Assembly: GCF_000426305.1 (NCBI RefSeq)
Contig: NZ_KE384518.1
Location: forward strand, 62,001-126,000
Length of the DNA stretch: 64,000 nt
Source: Anaerovorax odorimutans DSM 5092
GTDB lineage: Bacteria > Bacillota > Clostridia > Peptostreptococcales > Anaerovoracaceae
Direction: 5' to 3'
This document shows, piece after piece, positions 36,792 through 45,675 of the stretch (its first letter is position 1; every line of letters starts with the position of its first letter). The notes under the pieces are model-generated. The model worked only from the letters and a program-made list of their open reading frames with translations. It did no database searches and was not told the origin of the DNA. A program made the position numbers and the translations under genes.

Positions 36792-37373
36792 CTAAATAAC
36801 TCCTTTCGATGAAAGAATCTCTGCCCTGTCTCCGATTTTCACCGCTTCTTTTAATGCATGAGCAACTGCTTTAAATATGGCTTCACACATATGATGATCA
36901 TTATTTCCGTAATGAACGTTAATGTGCATGGTAACTTTAGAATTCATTGTAAATGCCCTGAAAAATTCTTCTACCATCTGTACTTCCATATCACCCATAT
37001 AAAATCCTTTAAACTTGGAGTTGAAAACTAAATATGGTCTTCCACTTATGTCCACATTACAAGTAGCCAAAGCTTCATCCATAGGTATTGTAAAATTGCC
37101 GTAACGGGCAAGTCCTGTTTTATCTTTTATGACTTCATAAAATGCCAAGCCAAGTACAATTCCAATATCTTCGATTGTATGATGACAATCTACTTCTAAG
37201 TCCCCTTTACACTTGACAAAAAGATCAAATCCACTATGAGTGGAAAAAGCCGTTAACATATGATCAAAAAATCCAACACCTGTTTTTATCTCATTTATTC
37301 CCGTTCCATCAACGCAAAGGCTTAAATCAATATCCGTTTCCCTTGTCTTTCTTTTTATTTCTGATTTTCTCAT
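36792..37373 (-). CDS. hisB: Imidazoleglycerol-phosphate dehydratase
   Basis: A 193-aa monofunctional IGP dehydratase: TGVGFFDHMLTAFSTHSGFD, DCHHTIEDIGI and DHHMCEAIFKAVAHAL carry the manganese-binding histidines. No phosphatase domain, so histidinol phosphatase must be encoded elsewhere. Separated from hisC by the inserted element at 37392-39003. Confidence 0.97.
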   Translation of the reverse strand: MRKSEIKRKTRETDIDLSLCVDGTGINEIKTGVGFFDHMLTAFSTHSGFDLFVKCKGDLEVDCHHTIEDIGIVLGLAFYEVIKDKTGLARYGNFTIPMDEALATCNVDISGRPYLVFNSKFKGFYMGDMEVQMVEEFFRAFTMNSKVTMHINVHYGNNDHHMCEAIFKAVAHALKEAVKIGDRAEILSSKGVI

Positions 37374-37557
37374 TGTTTAACCGTTACTGAAAACTTATAA
37401 AAAGTTATAAACTTTTATGTTTCATTCCTACTTCTTAGTGTCTGTTTTTGTATTAATAAATTAACACTACTCACATTTGATACAACACTCCATAGGCTTA
37501 AATTCCTGTTTAACGTACAGTACATATCTATAGTAATTTTTAAAGATTTTTAAAGTA

Positions 37558-38733
37558 TTAGGCTATAGATTTTAAAACATTTTCTCCATATTTTTCAAGA
37601 TTTAATGAAGCTTGATAATCTCTATCAATTTTATTACCACATTCAGGACATATATAAATTCTATCTGATAATTTCAAATTTTTATTTATATATCCACATT
37701 CTGAACATGTTTTACTTGATGGGAAATACCTATCTGCTTCTATAAATTTTATATTATTCCATTCACTTTTATATTGAATTTGTCTATAAAACTCATACAA
37801 ACATTGTTCTTGAATAGCTTTTGATAAATGTTTATTTTTCATCATATTCATTACAGCTAAATCTTCTAATACAATAAACATTGGTTTTCTATTTATTATT
37901 TCAGTAGTTGTTTGATGTAAATAATTATGACGAATATTCGTTAAACGTTTTTTAATCTTTAAAAGTTCTTTTTCGCTCTTTATATTATTGCTTGTTTTAC
38001 AGTATTTTTCTCCTTTCTTATTTTGAATATATTTCCTGCTTATTGAACGTTGCAATCTACGTTCTTTCCTCTTTAATTTTTTAATTATGCTTGTTTTATT
38101 TATATTTTTATAAGTATTACCATCTGAACAAATAGCTAAATCTTTAATACCTAAATCTATACCTACACCTTGATTAGTTGGGATAACATTAGAATTTTCA
38201 TACTCTATACCTACCGAAATCCACCAATTTAATCCATCAAACGTGATTCTAGGATTAGTATACTTACAATTAGTTGGAATTCTTTTCTTCTCAGCTAATT
38301 TAATCCAATTTATTTTTTGTTTGTTTTGCTTTTTACTTTCTGAAAATCCTTCAACTTTTACATGGGTATTACTAAATTTAATTTTAATATTATCTTGATA
38401 AAAGCTAGGTATAGACTTCTTTCTATTCTTAAACTTTGGATATTTGCATTGTCCTTTAAAAAATCTCTTATAAGTATTACAAGCATCTTTTATCGCTTGT
38501 TTAGTTACATTATTGCTAATATTATTTAGCCATTGATATTCTTCAGTTTTCTTTAATTCAGTAAACTCTTTTCTTAAATCATTATCAGAAATAAATTTAT
38601 TACCATTTTTATATTTTTCTTGTTCTCTTGCAATCGCCCAATTATAAGCAAATCTTGCAGTATTAGCATATTGAAATAATTTAGTTTTTTGTTTATTATT
38701 TGGTAATAACATTACTTTAATTGATTTTTTCAT
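37558..38733 (-). CDS. tnpB: RNA-guided endonuclease TnpB
   Basis: A 391-aa TnpB, full length. RuvC motifs are intact: VGIDLGIKDLAIC (Asp), FIVLEDLAVMN (Glu) and IDRDYQASLNLEKYG (Asp), with the zinc ribbon CSECGY...CPECGN between the last two. The N-terminal helix-turn-helix MLLPNNKQKTKLFQYANTAR is typical. ATG 38733 is chosen over GTG 38742. TnpB uses an RNA from its own 3' end to cut DNA and keep the element in place. It overlaps the TnpA fragment. Confidence 0.93.
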   Translation of the reverse strand: MKKSIKVMLLPNNKQKTKLFQYANTARFAYNWAIAREQEKYKNGNKFISDNDLRKEFTELKKTEEYQWLNNISNNVTKQAIKDACNTYKRFFKGQCKYPKFKNRKKSIPSFYQDNIKIKFSNTHVKVEGFSESKKQNKQKINWIKLAEKKRIPTNCKYTNPRITFDGLNWWISVGIEYENSNVIPTNQGVGIDLGIKDLAICSDGNTYKNINKTSIIKKLKRKERRLQRSISRKYIQNKKGEKYCKTSNNIKSEKELLKIKKRLTNIRHNYLHQTTTEIINRKPMFIVLEDLAVMNMMKNKHLSKAIQEQCLYEFYRQIQYKSEWNNIKFIEADRYFPSSKTCSECGYINKNLKLSDRIYICPECGNKIDRDYQASLNLEKYGENVLKSIA

Positions 38734-38920
38734 TTTCCTCACTTCCTTTCAAATTTGGTTTTATATTCATAACCTGATTTAATTGTTCATGAGAATAATA
38801 TATATATCCATTATTAGAAGTGTGGTGAGGATTAAGTTTATTTGCTTTATCCCAATTTTTTAATGTTTGTGGCGTTACACCTAATATTTTTGAAAATTCA
38901 TTTATAGAATAGCATTTCAT
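38717..38920 (-). pseudogene. HTH fragment of IS607-type TnpA
   Basis: 67 residues: MKCYSINEFSKILGVTPQTL then KNWDKANKLNPHHTSNNGYI, the MerR-like DNA-binding start of IS607 serine transposases. The resolvase catalytic domain (YARVSS...) is absent. The fragment ends in frame inside the tnpB start region. It may still bind the element's ends and regulate tnpB. Confidence 0.75.
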
Positions 38921-39007
38921 AATATATATCCTTTGATTTGATAATACTATTCTACTATAATAACTTATAAAAATTAACACTTGTTTATAACTTTTTATAA
39001 GTTGTCT

Positions 39008-40069
39008 TTAGCAGTTACACACCTTCAAAATTTCAAACATGGCATTAATTAATGCTTTATTTTCATCTGGATTCCCTGCTGTTATTCTAAGTGCATTTCC
39101 TAGTTTTCTTACAATAATAGACCTTTTGATTAATTCATTATAAACAAACTTTGCATTATCCATCTCCATATAAACAAAATTTGTATCAGGCTTTATAATC
39201 CTTTTAACTCCATTTTTGCCTTCAAGAGGCACAAGTCCTTTATAAAGCTCTTCTCTGGATGCTATTATTTTTTCAATAGACTCTTTTATATATTCTTTAT
39301 TTGATAAAACTACTGTTCCAACTGCCTGAGTTAATGAATTAATATTATATGGTGATCTTACTGCATTTAAGGCATTAACGATTTTAGGAGAAGATACTAA
39401 AAATCCTAATCTTATAGCCGCACAACCTAGAGCCTTGGAACAAGTTTTTAAAATAATCAGATTATCAAATTTATCTGCTAAATCAAGAATGGATTCTGAA
39501 GAGAACTCCATATATGCTTCATCTAAAATAATAAGACAATCTGTGCTTTCTACAATTTTTATAACATCTGCTCTTTTAATTACAAGTGACGATGGACTGC
39601 ATGGATTTGAAAACAATACCGCCTGAGGCTTCAATCTATTTATCGAATCAATTGCTTTATCAACAGTTAGAACTAAATCATCATTTTTTTCTATAACAAT
39701 ACCTTCTTTTTCATAAGCATGTCCATAAAACTGATACATAGAGAAGTCCGGCGTGAAGGTAAGTAACTTGTCTCCTCCCATGAGGAAAGCTCCCATTATA
39801 ACAGTGATAAGCTCATCCGAACCATTTCCTGCTATTACATGCTCAGGATCTACACCATAAAGCTCACCGAATTTTTCTCTTAAAATTTTACAGCTTGCAT
39901 CCGGATAACGATTAAAGGAAACTTTTGAAATTGCTTCCAATATTTCATCTTTCATTAATGTTCCGGGATTTATAAAGCTTTCATTTGCATCTAATCTTAT
40001 TTTATAATTTTCTGTTACAGCATCATAGGCTACCAATCCTTTTACCTTATTGTTTAATTCATACGCCAT
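39008..40069 (-). CDS. hisC: Histidinol-phosphate aminotransferase
   Basis: A 353-aa PLP enzyme: IRLDANESFINP, AGNGSDELITVIMGAFL, ILDEAYMEF, and the PLP lysine in LKTCSKALGCAAIRLG. The stop lies 4 nt from the insertion boundary, so the last residues (KVCNC) could have been altered by the insertion. Confidence 0.96.
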   Translation of the reverse strand: MAYELNNKVKGLVAYDAVTENYKIRLDANESFINPGTLMKDEILEAISKVSFNRYPDASCKILREKFGELYGVDPEHVIAGNGSDELITVIMGAFLMGGDKLLTFTPDFSMYQFYGHAYEKEGIVIEKNDDLVLTVDKAIDSINRLKPQAVLFSNPCSPSSLVIKRADVIKIVESTDCLIILDEAYMEFSSESILDLADKFDNLIILKTCSKALGCAAIRLGFLVSSPKIVNALNAVRSPYNINSLTQAVGTVVLSNKEYIKESIEKIIASREELYKGLVPLEGKNGVKRIIKPDTNFVYMEMDNAKFVYNELIKRSIIVRKLGNALRITAGNPDENKALINAMFEILKVCNC

Positions 40070-40091
40070 TATATTCTCCTCTTATCTTTCT

Positions 40092-41399
40092 CTAAAATCT
40101 GATATTTATGGAATTAGCATGGGCTGTTAATCCTTCTCTCTTTGCAATCTCATTTATATCTTCTTTTGCATCCAATAAAGCTTCTTTTGTATAATAAGTG
40201 TAACTCATTTTCTTAATAAAGCTATGGACTCCAAGAGGAGATGAGAATCTTGCAGTACCTGATGTAGGTAGCACGTGATTAGTGCCTGAATAATAATCTC
40301 CAAGAGGCTCAGGTGAATAATCACCGCAAAATATAGAACCTGCATTTTTAATAAGAGGCAAATAATTCATAGGAAATTCCATCATTATTTCTAAATGCTC
40401 AGGAGCAATTCGATTTGCTAAATCTATCATTTGACCTTCTCTTCTGCAAACAATAATCGCACCGTAATTATTTAAAGACTCCTCTATGATTTCATGCCGT
40501 CCCATTATTTTCATCTGTTTTTCCAGTTCTATTTTTGTTTGACTTGCAATCTCATTACTTGTTGTAATTAAAATGGAAGCTGCCATCTTATCATGTTCTG
40601 CTTGGCTCATTAAATCCGCTGCAATATATTCTGGATTTGCAAATTCATCTGCTAAAATTAGTATTTCACTAGGCCCTGCTATCATATCTATATCAACCTG
40701 ACCGTAAAGAAGTCTCTTGGCAGTAGCTACAAATATATTTCCTGGTCCTACAATTTTATCCACTACAGGAATGGATTCTGTCCCATAGGTAAGGGCTGCT
40801 ATAGATTGAGCTCCTCCTACCAAAAATACCCTGTCAACGCCGGCAACATAGGCAGCAGCTAATATATCAGGATTTGCTCCATATACTTTTTCACCGTCAG
40901 CATTTGTTTTTACAATTGGCGGTGTTACCATAATAATTTCTTCAACTCCTGCAATTTTAGCCGGAATTGAATTCATTAGCACAGTGGAAGGGTATGCAGC
41001 TGTGCCCCCTGGAACATAAATACCTACTTTCCTTAAAGGTCTTATAAGCTGACCTAAAAGCACACCTTTATATTTTTTAAGTTCATAATCCTTTTGTACC
41101 TGTTTTTCATGATAAAACCTAATATTTTCAGCAGCATGTTCAAGTGCCATTCTATATTCAGGTTCTGAACAATCGTATGCTCTTTCCATGGCCTTTGGAT
41201 TTACTTCAAAATGCTGCGGGCATCCTCCATCAAAACGATTGCTGTACTTAATTAACGCTGAATCTCCTTTTTGCCTTACTTCATTTATAATATTCGTAAC
41301 TGTCTGTGTAACGGTATGATTTACTTCTCTTGATCTTTTTTTCATGTCTTCTAAAAATTCAAATTCCTGTGTACCATCAGCATAAATTGTTTTAATCAT
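40092..41399 (-). CDS. hisD: Histidinol dehydrogenase
   Basis: A 435-aa enzyme oxidising histidinol to histidine. It has the zinc/active-site block AGPSEILILADEFANPEYIAADLMSQAEHD and GTNHVLPTSGTARFSSPLGV. Confidence 0.97.
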   Translation of the reverse strand: MIKTIYADGTQEFEFLEDMKKRSREVNHTVTQTVTNIINEVRQKGDSALIKYSNRFDGGCPQHFEVNPKAMERAYDCSEPEYRMALEHAAENIRFYHEKQVQKDYELKKYKGVLLGQLIRPLRKVGIYVPGGTAAYPSTVLMNSIPAKIAGVEEIIMVTPPIVKTNADGEKVYGANPDILAAAYVAGVDRVFLVGGAQSIAALTYGTESIPVVDKIVGPGNIFVATAKRLLYGQVDIDMIAGPSEILILADEFANPEYIAADLMSQAEHDKMAASILITTSNEIASQTKIELEKQMKIMGRHEIIEESLNNYGAIIVCRREGQMIDLANRIAPEHLEIMMEFPMNYLPLIKNAGSIFCGDYSPEPLGDYYSGTNHVLPTSGTARFSSPLGVHSFIKKMSYTYYTKEALLDAKEDINEIAKREGLTAHANSINIRF

Positions 41400-41429
41400 T
41401 CTAATTCTCCTTGCTTTTACGGGTTAATT

Positions 41430-43070
41430 TTATTTTTTAACCCTTCTTTCAATCGCCGCAATAATATCATCAATTGCATTTTTCTTTAGTTTCATACTGG
41501 CTTCATTTACAATCAATCTGGCAGAAATATCCCGAATATCTTCGATGACTTCCAAACCATTTTCTTTCAATGTAGTTCCTGTTTCCACAAGATCAACAAT
41601 ACCATCAGCCAAATCAAGTAATGGTGCAAGCTCTACTGAACCTTCTATTTTTATTATTTCTATATCCATGCACTTGCTTTCAAAATAGCTTCCTGCTACT
41701 TTAGGATATTTTGTAGCTATAGTCTTAGTCGAATACCCACTGTAAAAATCTGTTCCCTTTGGAGCTGCTAAAGCAAACTTACATTTACCAATACCAAGAT
41801 CTATAACTTCATAGAAAGTTCCGCCATGTTCAACAATTGTATCTTTCCCCACCACACCTATATCGCATACTCCATGCTCTACATAAGTAATTACATCTGC
41901 TGCTTTTGCAAGTACCACTTCTATATTGGTATTTGGAATTGTTAACAAAAGTTTTCTTCCTTTTTCTTTAAGGTTAATTACATCATAACCAATTTCTTCA
42001 AAAAGTTCCACAATACTTTTCTCTAAGCGACCCTTTGTTAAGGCAATTCTAATTTTGTTTTTGTTAATATCATATTTTTTTTCAGGTTCTTCTAAAAGCC
42101 CGGCTGCCAGTTGATCTACATTGATACCAAAGCCTATAGCTGGAAGATCTTCACCAAAGTCTTTAAATAGTTCATCATATCTTCCTCCTGACAAAACAGG
42201 CTCTCCCGCAGAAGCTATATAGCCTCTGAAAATCAGTGAACTATAATACTCTGCTTGATTTACAAGTCCAAAATCTATCATTATTTTATCATGTAAATTC
42301 AATTTCATTAAGCCTTGATAAATTCTTTCCAAATATGAAATCATATTCATAAGTTTCGGATCATAACCATCAAATAGAGTTCTTGCTTTATCTAATGCTT
42401 CCTTTCCTCCAAACAGTTTAGGAAGTTCTTTTAACAGTTCTGCCGTACGATCGCCCGCAAAGCCTTCAAGCACATCAGACAAAGCTGCATAATTTTTTGA
42501 AGAAATAAGAGCATGGATATTTTCCTTCTCTTCTTCCGAAGTATTCAAATTCTTCATTAATAATTTAAATACACCAATGTGACCAAGCTCAATACGAAAT
42601 TCATTTGTACTGCATGCAGACAAAGCTTCAATCCCTGTAGTCAAAACTTCAATATCCGATTCAAAAGTGGATAAGCCTATAAGCTCTATTCCCATCTGCA
42701 TTATCTCACTGCTTTTTCCTCTTAATTCAGGCTGTGGCCTATATACTTTCTGCGCATAATACAGTCTTATAGGAAGTTTATGACCTTTTAATTTAGTTGC
42801 CGTCATTCTGGCAATAGGAATAGTAGAGTCAGGTCTCATCGTAATAAGACGACCTCTGTTATCCATTAATTTATACATGCTTTCTTGAGGAAAATACATA
42901 GCATTCGATGAAAAAACATCATAAAATTCAAATCCAGGCGTAATAACTTCATTATAGTCTTTTCCCTCAAATGTTTCTCGTAAATTATTTATTATTTTAC
43001 GCTGAGCAACACATTCTTCAAACAGTAAATCTCTTGTACCCTCTGGTGTAATTCTATCATATTTTTTCAT
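41430..43070 (-). CDS. hisZG: Fusion of HisZ and short-form HisG (ATP phosphoribosyltransferase)
   Basis: A 546-aa protein. Residues 1 to about 330 are HisZ, a HisRS-like regulatory subunit (ITPEGTRDLLFEECVAQRK, LITMRPDSTIPIARM, VLSGGRYDELFKDFG). Residues 338-546 are short-form HisG (KIRIALTKGRLEKSIVELFE, CDIGVVGKDTIVEHGG, DGIVDLVETGTTLKENGLEV). HisZ and HisG-S are normally separate proteins in a hetero-octamer. Here one continuous frame joins them via a short linker (EEPEKKYDINKN). First gene of the his operon; its promoter holds a 20-bp palindrome. Confidence 0.93.
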   Translation of the reverse strand: MKKYDRITPEGTRDLLFEECVAQRKIINNLRETFEGKDYNEVITPGFEFYDVFSSNAMYFPQESMYKLMDNRGRLITMRPDSTIPIARMTATKLKGHKLPIRLYYAQKVYRPQPELRGKSSEIMQMGIELIGLSTFESDIEVLTTGIEALSACSTNEFRIELGHIGVFKLLMKNLNTSEEEKENIHALISSKNYAALSDVLEGFAGDRTAELLKELPKLFGGKEALDKARTLFDGYDPKLMNMISYLERIYQGLMKLNLHDKIMIDFGLVNQAEYYSSLIFRGYIASAGEPVLSGGRYDELFKDFGEDLPAIGFGINVDQLAAGLLEEPEKKYDINKNKIRIALTKGRLEKSIVELFEEIGYDVINLKEKGRKLLLTIPNTNIEVVLAKAADVITYVEHGVCDIGVVGKDTIVEHGGTFYEVIDLGIGKCKFALAAPKGTDFYSGYSTKTIATKYPKVAGSYFESKCMDIEIIKIEGSVELAPLLDLADGIVDLVETGTTLKENGLEVIEDIRDISARLIVNEASMKLKKNAIDDIIAAIERRVKK

Positions 43071-43146
43071 ATTATTATTCTCCTTTTAACTATTTACTTA
43101 ATTTTATATTAAAGAAATATATTCTTAATTCCTTATTTACGTTATT

Positions 43147-43175
43147 ATGTTATCACTTTAAAGTGATAAAGTCAA
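43147..43175 (-). promoter_or_regulatory. his operon promoter with 20-bp palindrome
   Basis: Minus strand TTGACT (43175-43170), 17-bp spacer, TAACAT (43152-43147). The spacer and -10 edge are one perfect palindrome, TTATCACTTTAAAGTGATAA (43150-43169). A repressor there would block RNA polymerase. The TrpR-family HisR/YerC repressor of Firmicutes is the natural candidate, by inference. No T-box is present. Confidence 0.7.
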
Positions 43176-43230
43176 GAATTCTTATCTAATTTAATATATA
43201 TTCAATAAAAAAATCTTTTAATGTTTTTAA

Positions 43231-43284
43231 TTGTCAACTTGCTATTTATTTTAAGTTGACAATCTCTTATATTTATCATATAAT
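43231..43284 (+). promoter_or_regulatory. BirA operator and promoter of bioY
   Basis: TTGTCAACTT (43231-43240) and AAGTTGACAA (43253-43262) form a perfect 10-bp inverted repeat with a 12-bp spacer. That matches the known BirA box form TTGTNAAC-N-GTTNACAA. The right arm contains the -35 TTGACA (43256-43261); with a 17-bp spacer TATAAT follows (43279-43284). Repression by BirA would therefore shut off bioY directly. Confidence 0.85.
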
Positions 43285-43446
43285 CTGAAAGACAGAAAAA
43301 GCAAATTAGGAAATCAAAGATTTTAATGCTTTCTATTATATCTATTGACTGTTATAGAATCTGATTTTTTCAATTATTTATTACGTCAATATCTTAAAGT
43401 AAATTTTTTCAATTATAATTATTATACAAAGAAGGAGTTAATCAAC

Positions 43447-44013
43447 ATGCAAACATCAACTAAATCAAACATTCGCACATTCCCTATTATACTTTGTGCT
43501 TTATTTGCTGCACTTACTGCAGTATGCTCTGCCATTTCGATTCCTATTCCCTTTACACCTATCCCTATAAATCTAGCTACTCTTTCAATTTTTCTTGCAG
43601 GAGGCCTATTAGGTGCAAAATGGGGCACAATAAGTCAAGTTGTTTATGTGCTGCTCGGTGCTATAGGTTTACCTGTATTTCATAATTTTACAGGAGGTTT
43701 TGGCATAATTGCAGGGCCTACAGGGGGTTACATTGTTGGATATATTGCAGCAGCATTTTTAATAGGTTATTTAACTGATAAATTTATTTTCAGCAAAGAT
43801 AATAAAACATCAGCTATTTATGTTAAATTAATACTATCAATGGTTGCAGGAGGTATATTATGCTACACCTTAGGTACTATATGGTTTATGAAATTAACAG
43901 GTACTAGTCTCATTCCAGCACTTTTATCATGTGTAATCCCATTTTTACCGGGAGATTTAATTAAAATTTTAATTGCATCATTCCTAACGAAAAGGTTAAA
44001 AAATTTCTTATAA
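43447..44013 (+). CDS. bioY: Biotin transporter BioY (ECF S component)
   Basis: A 188-aa membrane protein starting MQTSTKSNIRTFPIILCALF, with the BioY core ISIPIPFTPIPINLATLSIF, AGGLLGAKWGTISQVVYVLLGAIGLPVF and GPTGGYIVGYIAAAFLIG. Start ATG 43447 with GAAGGAGTT; an upstream TTG extension is not supported. It works with an ECF module encoded elsewhere. Confidence 0.95.
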   Translation: MQTSTKSNIRTFPIILCALFAALTAVCSAISIPIPFTPIPINLATLSIFLAGGLLGAKWGTISQVVYVLLGAIGLPVFHNFTGGFGIIAGPTGGYIVGYIAAAFLIGYLTDKFIFSKDNKTSAIYVKLILSMVAGGILCYTLGTIWFMKLTGTSLIPALLSCVIPFLPGDLIKILIASFLTKRLKNFL

Positions 44014-44141
44014 TAATAATTTCCAATAAAAGTTTTATAAAAAGAAAATATATATAAATTTATGTTTACCGTAAGCCTGCTCTTAATATATAATATATTT
44101 AAAAAATTGAAAAGTTAAAATATTAATTATATGGAGTTATA

Positions 44142-44564
44142 ATGGAAAATAAGACAACTGACTTTGAAAACAAAAAGAAAAACTGTAATAAGATAGCCTT
44201 AGAACCTAAAAAGATTATATTAATCATTTTAGGTTCTTTCTTCTTAATTCTAGGCTCAATTGGAATTTTTCTGCCTTTATTACCAACAACTCCTTTTGTA
44301 TTGTTAGCAAGTATTTGTTATGGAAGCAGTTCTCCAAAGCTCTATGATAAGCTAAGATCATCAAAATATTTTGGACCTTTTATAGAAAATTATAAATCTA
44401 AATCAGGTATTCCAAAAAATGTTAAAGTTAAAGCAATCAGCTTTTTGTGGATTACTCTTTTAATATCAGCTATCCTCTCTAAAAAACTTTTTATTCACTT
44501 GATATTATTAATTGTAGGTATTAGTGTAACAATTCATATTTGTCTATTAAAAACAAAGAAATAA
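44142..44564 (+). CDS. DUF454 (YbaN-type) inner-membrane protein
   Basis: A 140-aa protein. After a lysine-rich start, GSIGIFLPLLPTTPFVLLAS is the DUF454 signature, with SSPKLYDKLRSSKYFGPFI next and two further membrane segments at the C terminus. Function unknown in the family. Single gene between bioY and the EamA exporter. Confidence 0.85.
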   Translation: MENKTTDFENKKKNCNKIALEPKKIILIILGSFFLILGSIGIFLPLLPTTPFVLLASICYGSSSPKLYDKLRSSKYFGPFIENYKSKSGIPKNVKVKAISFLWITLLISAILSKKLFIHLILLIVGISVTIHICLLKTKK

Positions 44565-44669
44565 AATTAAAACAATTTTTTAGCTTAGAAATTGCACCTA
44601 TTTTACTTTTTATGTATAATATATTAATTAACTTTAAGAAAAGTATCTAGTTATTAGGAGATGTATATT

Positions 44670-45617
44670 ATGAATAAAAAAAGGATAATAGGAAATATTT
44701 TACTACTTGTAACAGCATTAATCTGGGGATCTTCCTTTGTAGCACAAGTAAAAAGCATGGAAAACATAGGGCCTTTCACATTTGTTGCAATAAGAAACTT
44801 CATCGCTGCTGCATCTCTTGTACCTGTAATTTTTGTTATGAATAAAATTAAGAAAAGTAATATCACCTCAAATGAGTGCGATGAATTAATAAATGAGGAA
44901 TCAGAAAAATCAAAGACAGCAAACAGAAAAACTTATATTATCGGAGGTATATGCTGCGGAATACCCCTATTTATGGGATCAAGCTTACAACAAATAGGTC
45001 TTCTTTATACATCTACAGGAAAAGCAGGTTTTATAACAACCCTTTATATTGTCATTGTTCCTATAATCGGTCTTTTCTTACATAAAAAAATCAAAAAACA
45101 AACTTGGATAGGTATAGCCTTAGCAACAATAGGTCTTTATATGCTCTGCGTAAAAGAAGGATTTTCTATTGACTTTGGTGATTTTATAGTATTTATCGGC
45201 GCTTTCTTTTGGGCTAGCCATATACTTATCATTGATTATTTTTCTCCAAAGACAGATGGCATAAAGCTTTCTTGTTTCCAATTTATATTCTGCGGTATTT
45301 TTGCACTACTGCCTGCATTTATTTTTGAAAACATACTCTTAGATACAATTTTATTAAGTATGATTCCTATTTTATATGCAGGAATAATGTCATCCGGTGT
45401 AGCTTATACACTACAAATTATAGCGCAAAAAAATACAGATCCTACAATTGCATCATTACTCCTTAGCACAGAGGCAGTATTTGCAACTATTTGCGGCTTT
45501 TTAATTCTAAATGAGAGATTAACGTTAAGGGAACTCCTTGGCTGCTGTATTATGTTTACAGCTGTTATAATCACACAGCTTCCGGAAAGAAAAGTATACA
45601 AACTTGAAGAAGAATAG
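44670..45617 (+). CDS. EamA/DMT family exporter
   Basis: A 315-aa drug/metabolite transporter with ten helices and two EamA repeats (LLLVTALIWGSSFVAQVKSM; FIVFIGAFFWASHILIIDYF). ATG 44670 is chosen because AGGAG abuts the earlier ATG 44661 and could not serve it. A charged loop (about residues 65-90) is longer than usual. Substrate unknown. Confidence 0.86.
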   Translation: MNKKRIIGNILLLVTALIWGSSFVAQVKSMENIGPFTFVAIRNFIAAASLVPVIFVMNKIKKSNITSNECDELINEESEKSKTANRKTYIIGGICCGIPLFMGSSLQQIGLLYTSTGKAGFITTLYIVIVPIIGLFLHKKIKKQTWIGIALATIGLYMLCVKEGFSIDFGDFIVFIGAFFWASHILIIDYFSPKTDGIKLSCFQFIFCGIFALLPAFIFENILLDTILLSMIPILYAGIMSSGVAYTLQIIAQKNTDPTIASLLLSTEAVFATICGFLILNERLTLRELLGCCIMFTAVIITQLPERKVYKLEEE

Positions 45618-45627
45618 ACAATAAAAT

Positions 45628-45658
45628 AAGGTAATAAGACATTTTTACTTATCACCTT
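45628..45658. terminator. Bidirectional terminator between the exporter and citrate synthase
   Basis: AAGGTAATAAG (45628-45638) pairs with CTTATCACCTT (45648-45658), one mismatch, between convergent genes. The minus strand is followed by ATTTTATTGTC. Confidence 0.6.
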
Positions 45659-45675
45659 AAACTTTTGATTAATTA

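Larger units (their letters stand above)
37392..39003 (-). mobile_element. IS607-like insertion with intact TnpB and truncated TnpA
   Basis: A 1612-bp element bounded by perfect 21-bp inverted repeats: AACTTATAAAAAG... at 37392-37412 and its exact complement ending ...TTTTTATAAGTT at 38983-39003. It sits 4 nt after the hisC stop and 18 nt before the hisB start. It encodes the MerR-type HTH piece of an IS607 TnpA and a full TnpB. There is no serine-recombinase catalytic domain, so it cannot move on its own. The 165 bp between the tnpB stop and the left end is where a TnpB guide RNA would be made. Confidence 0.8.
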
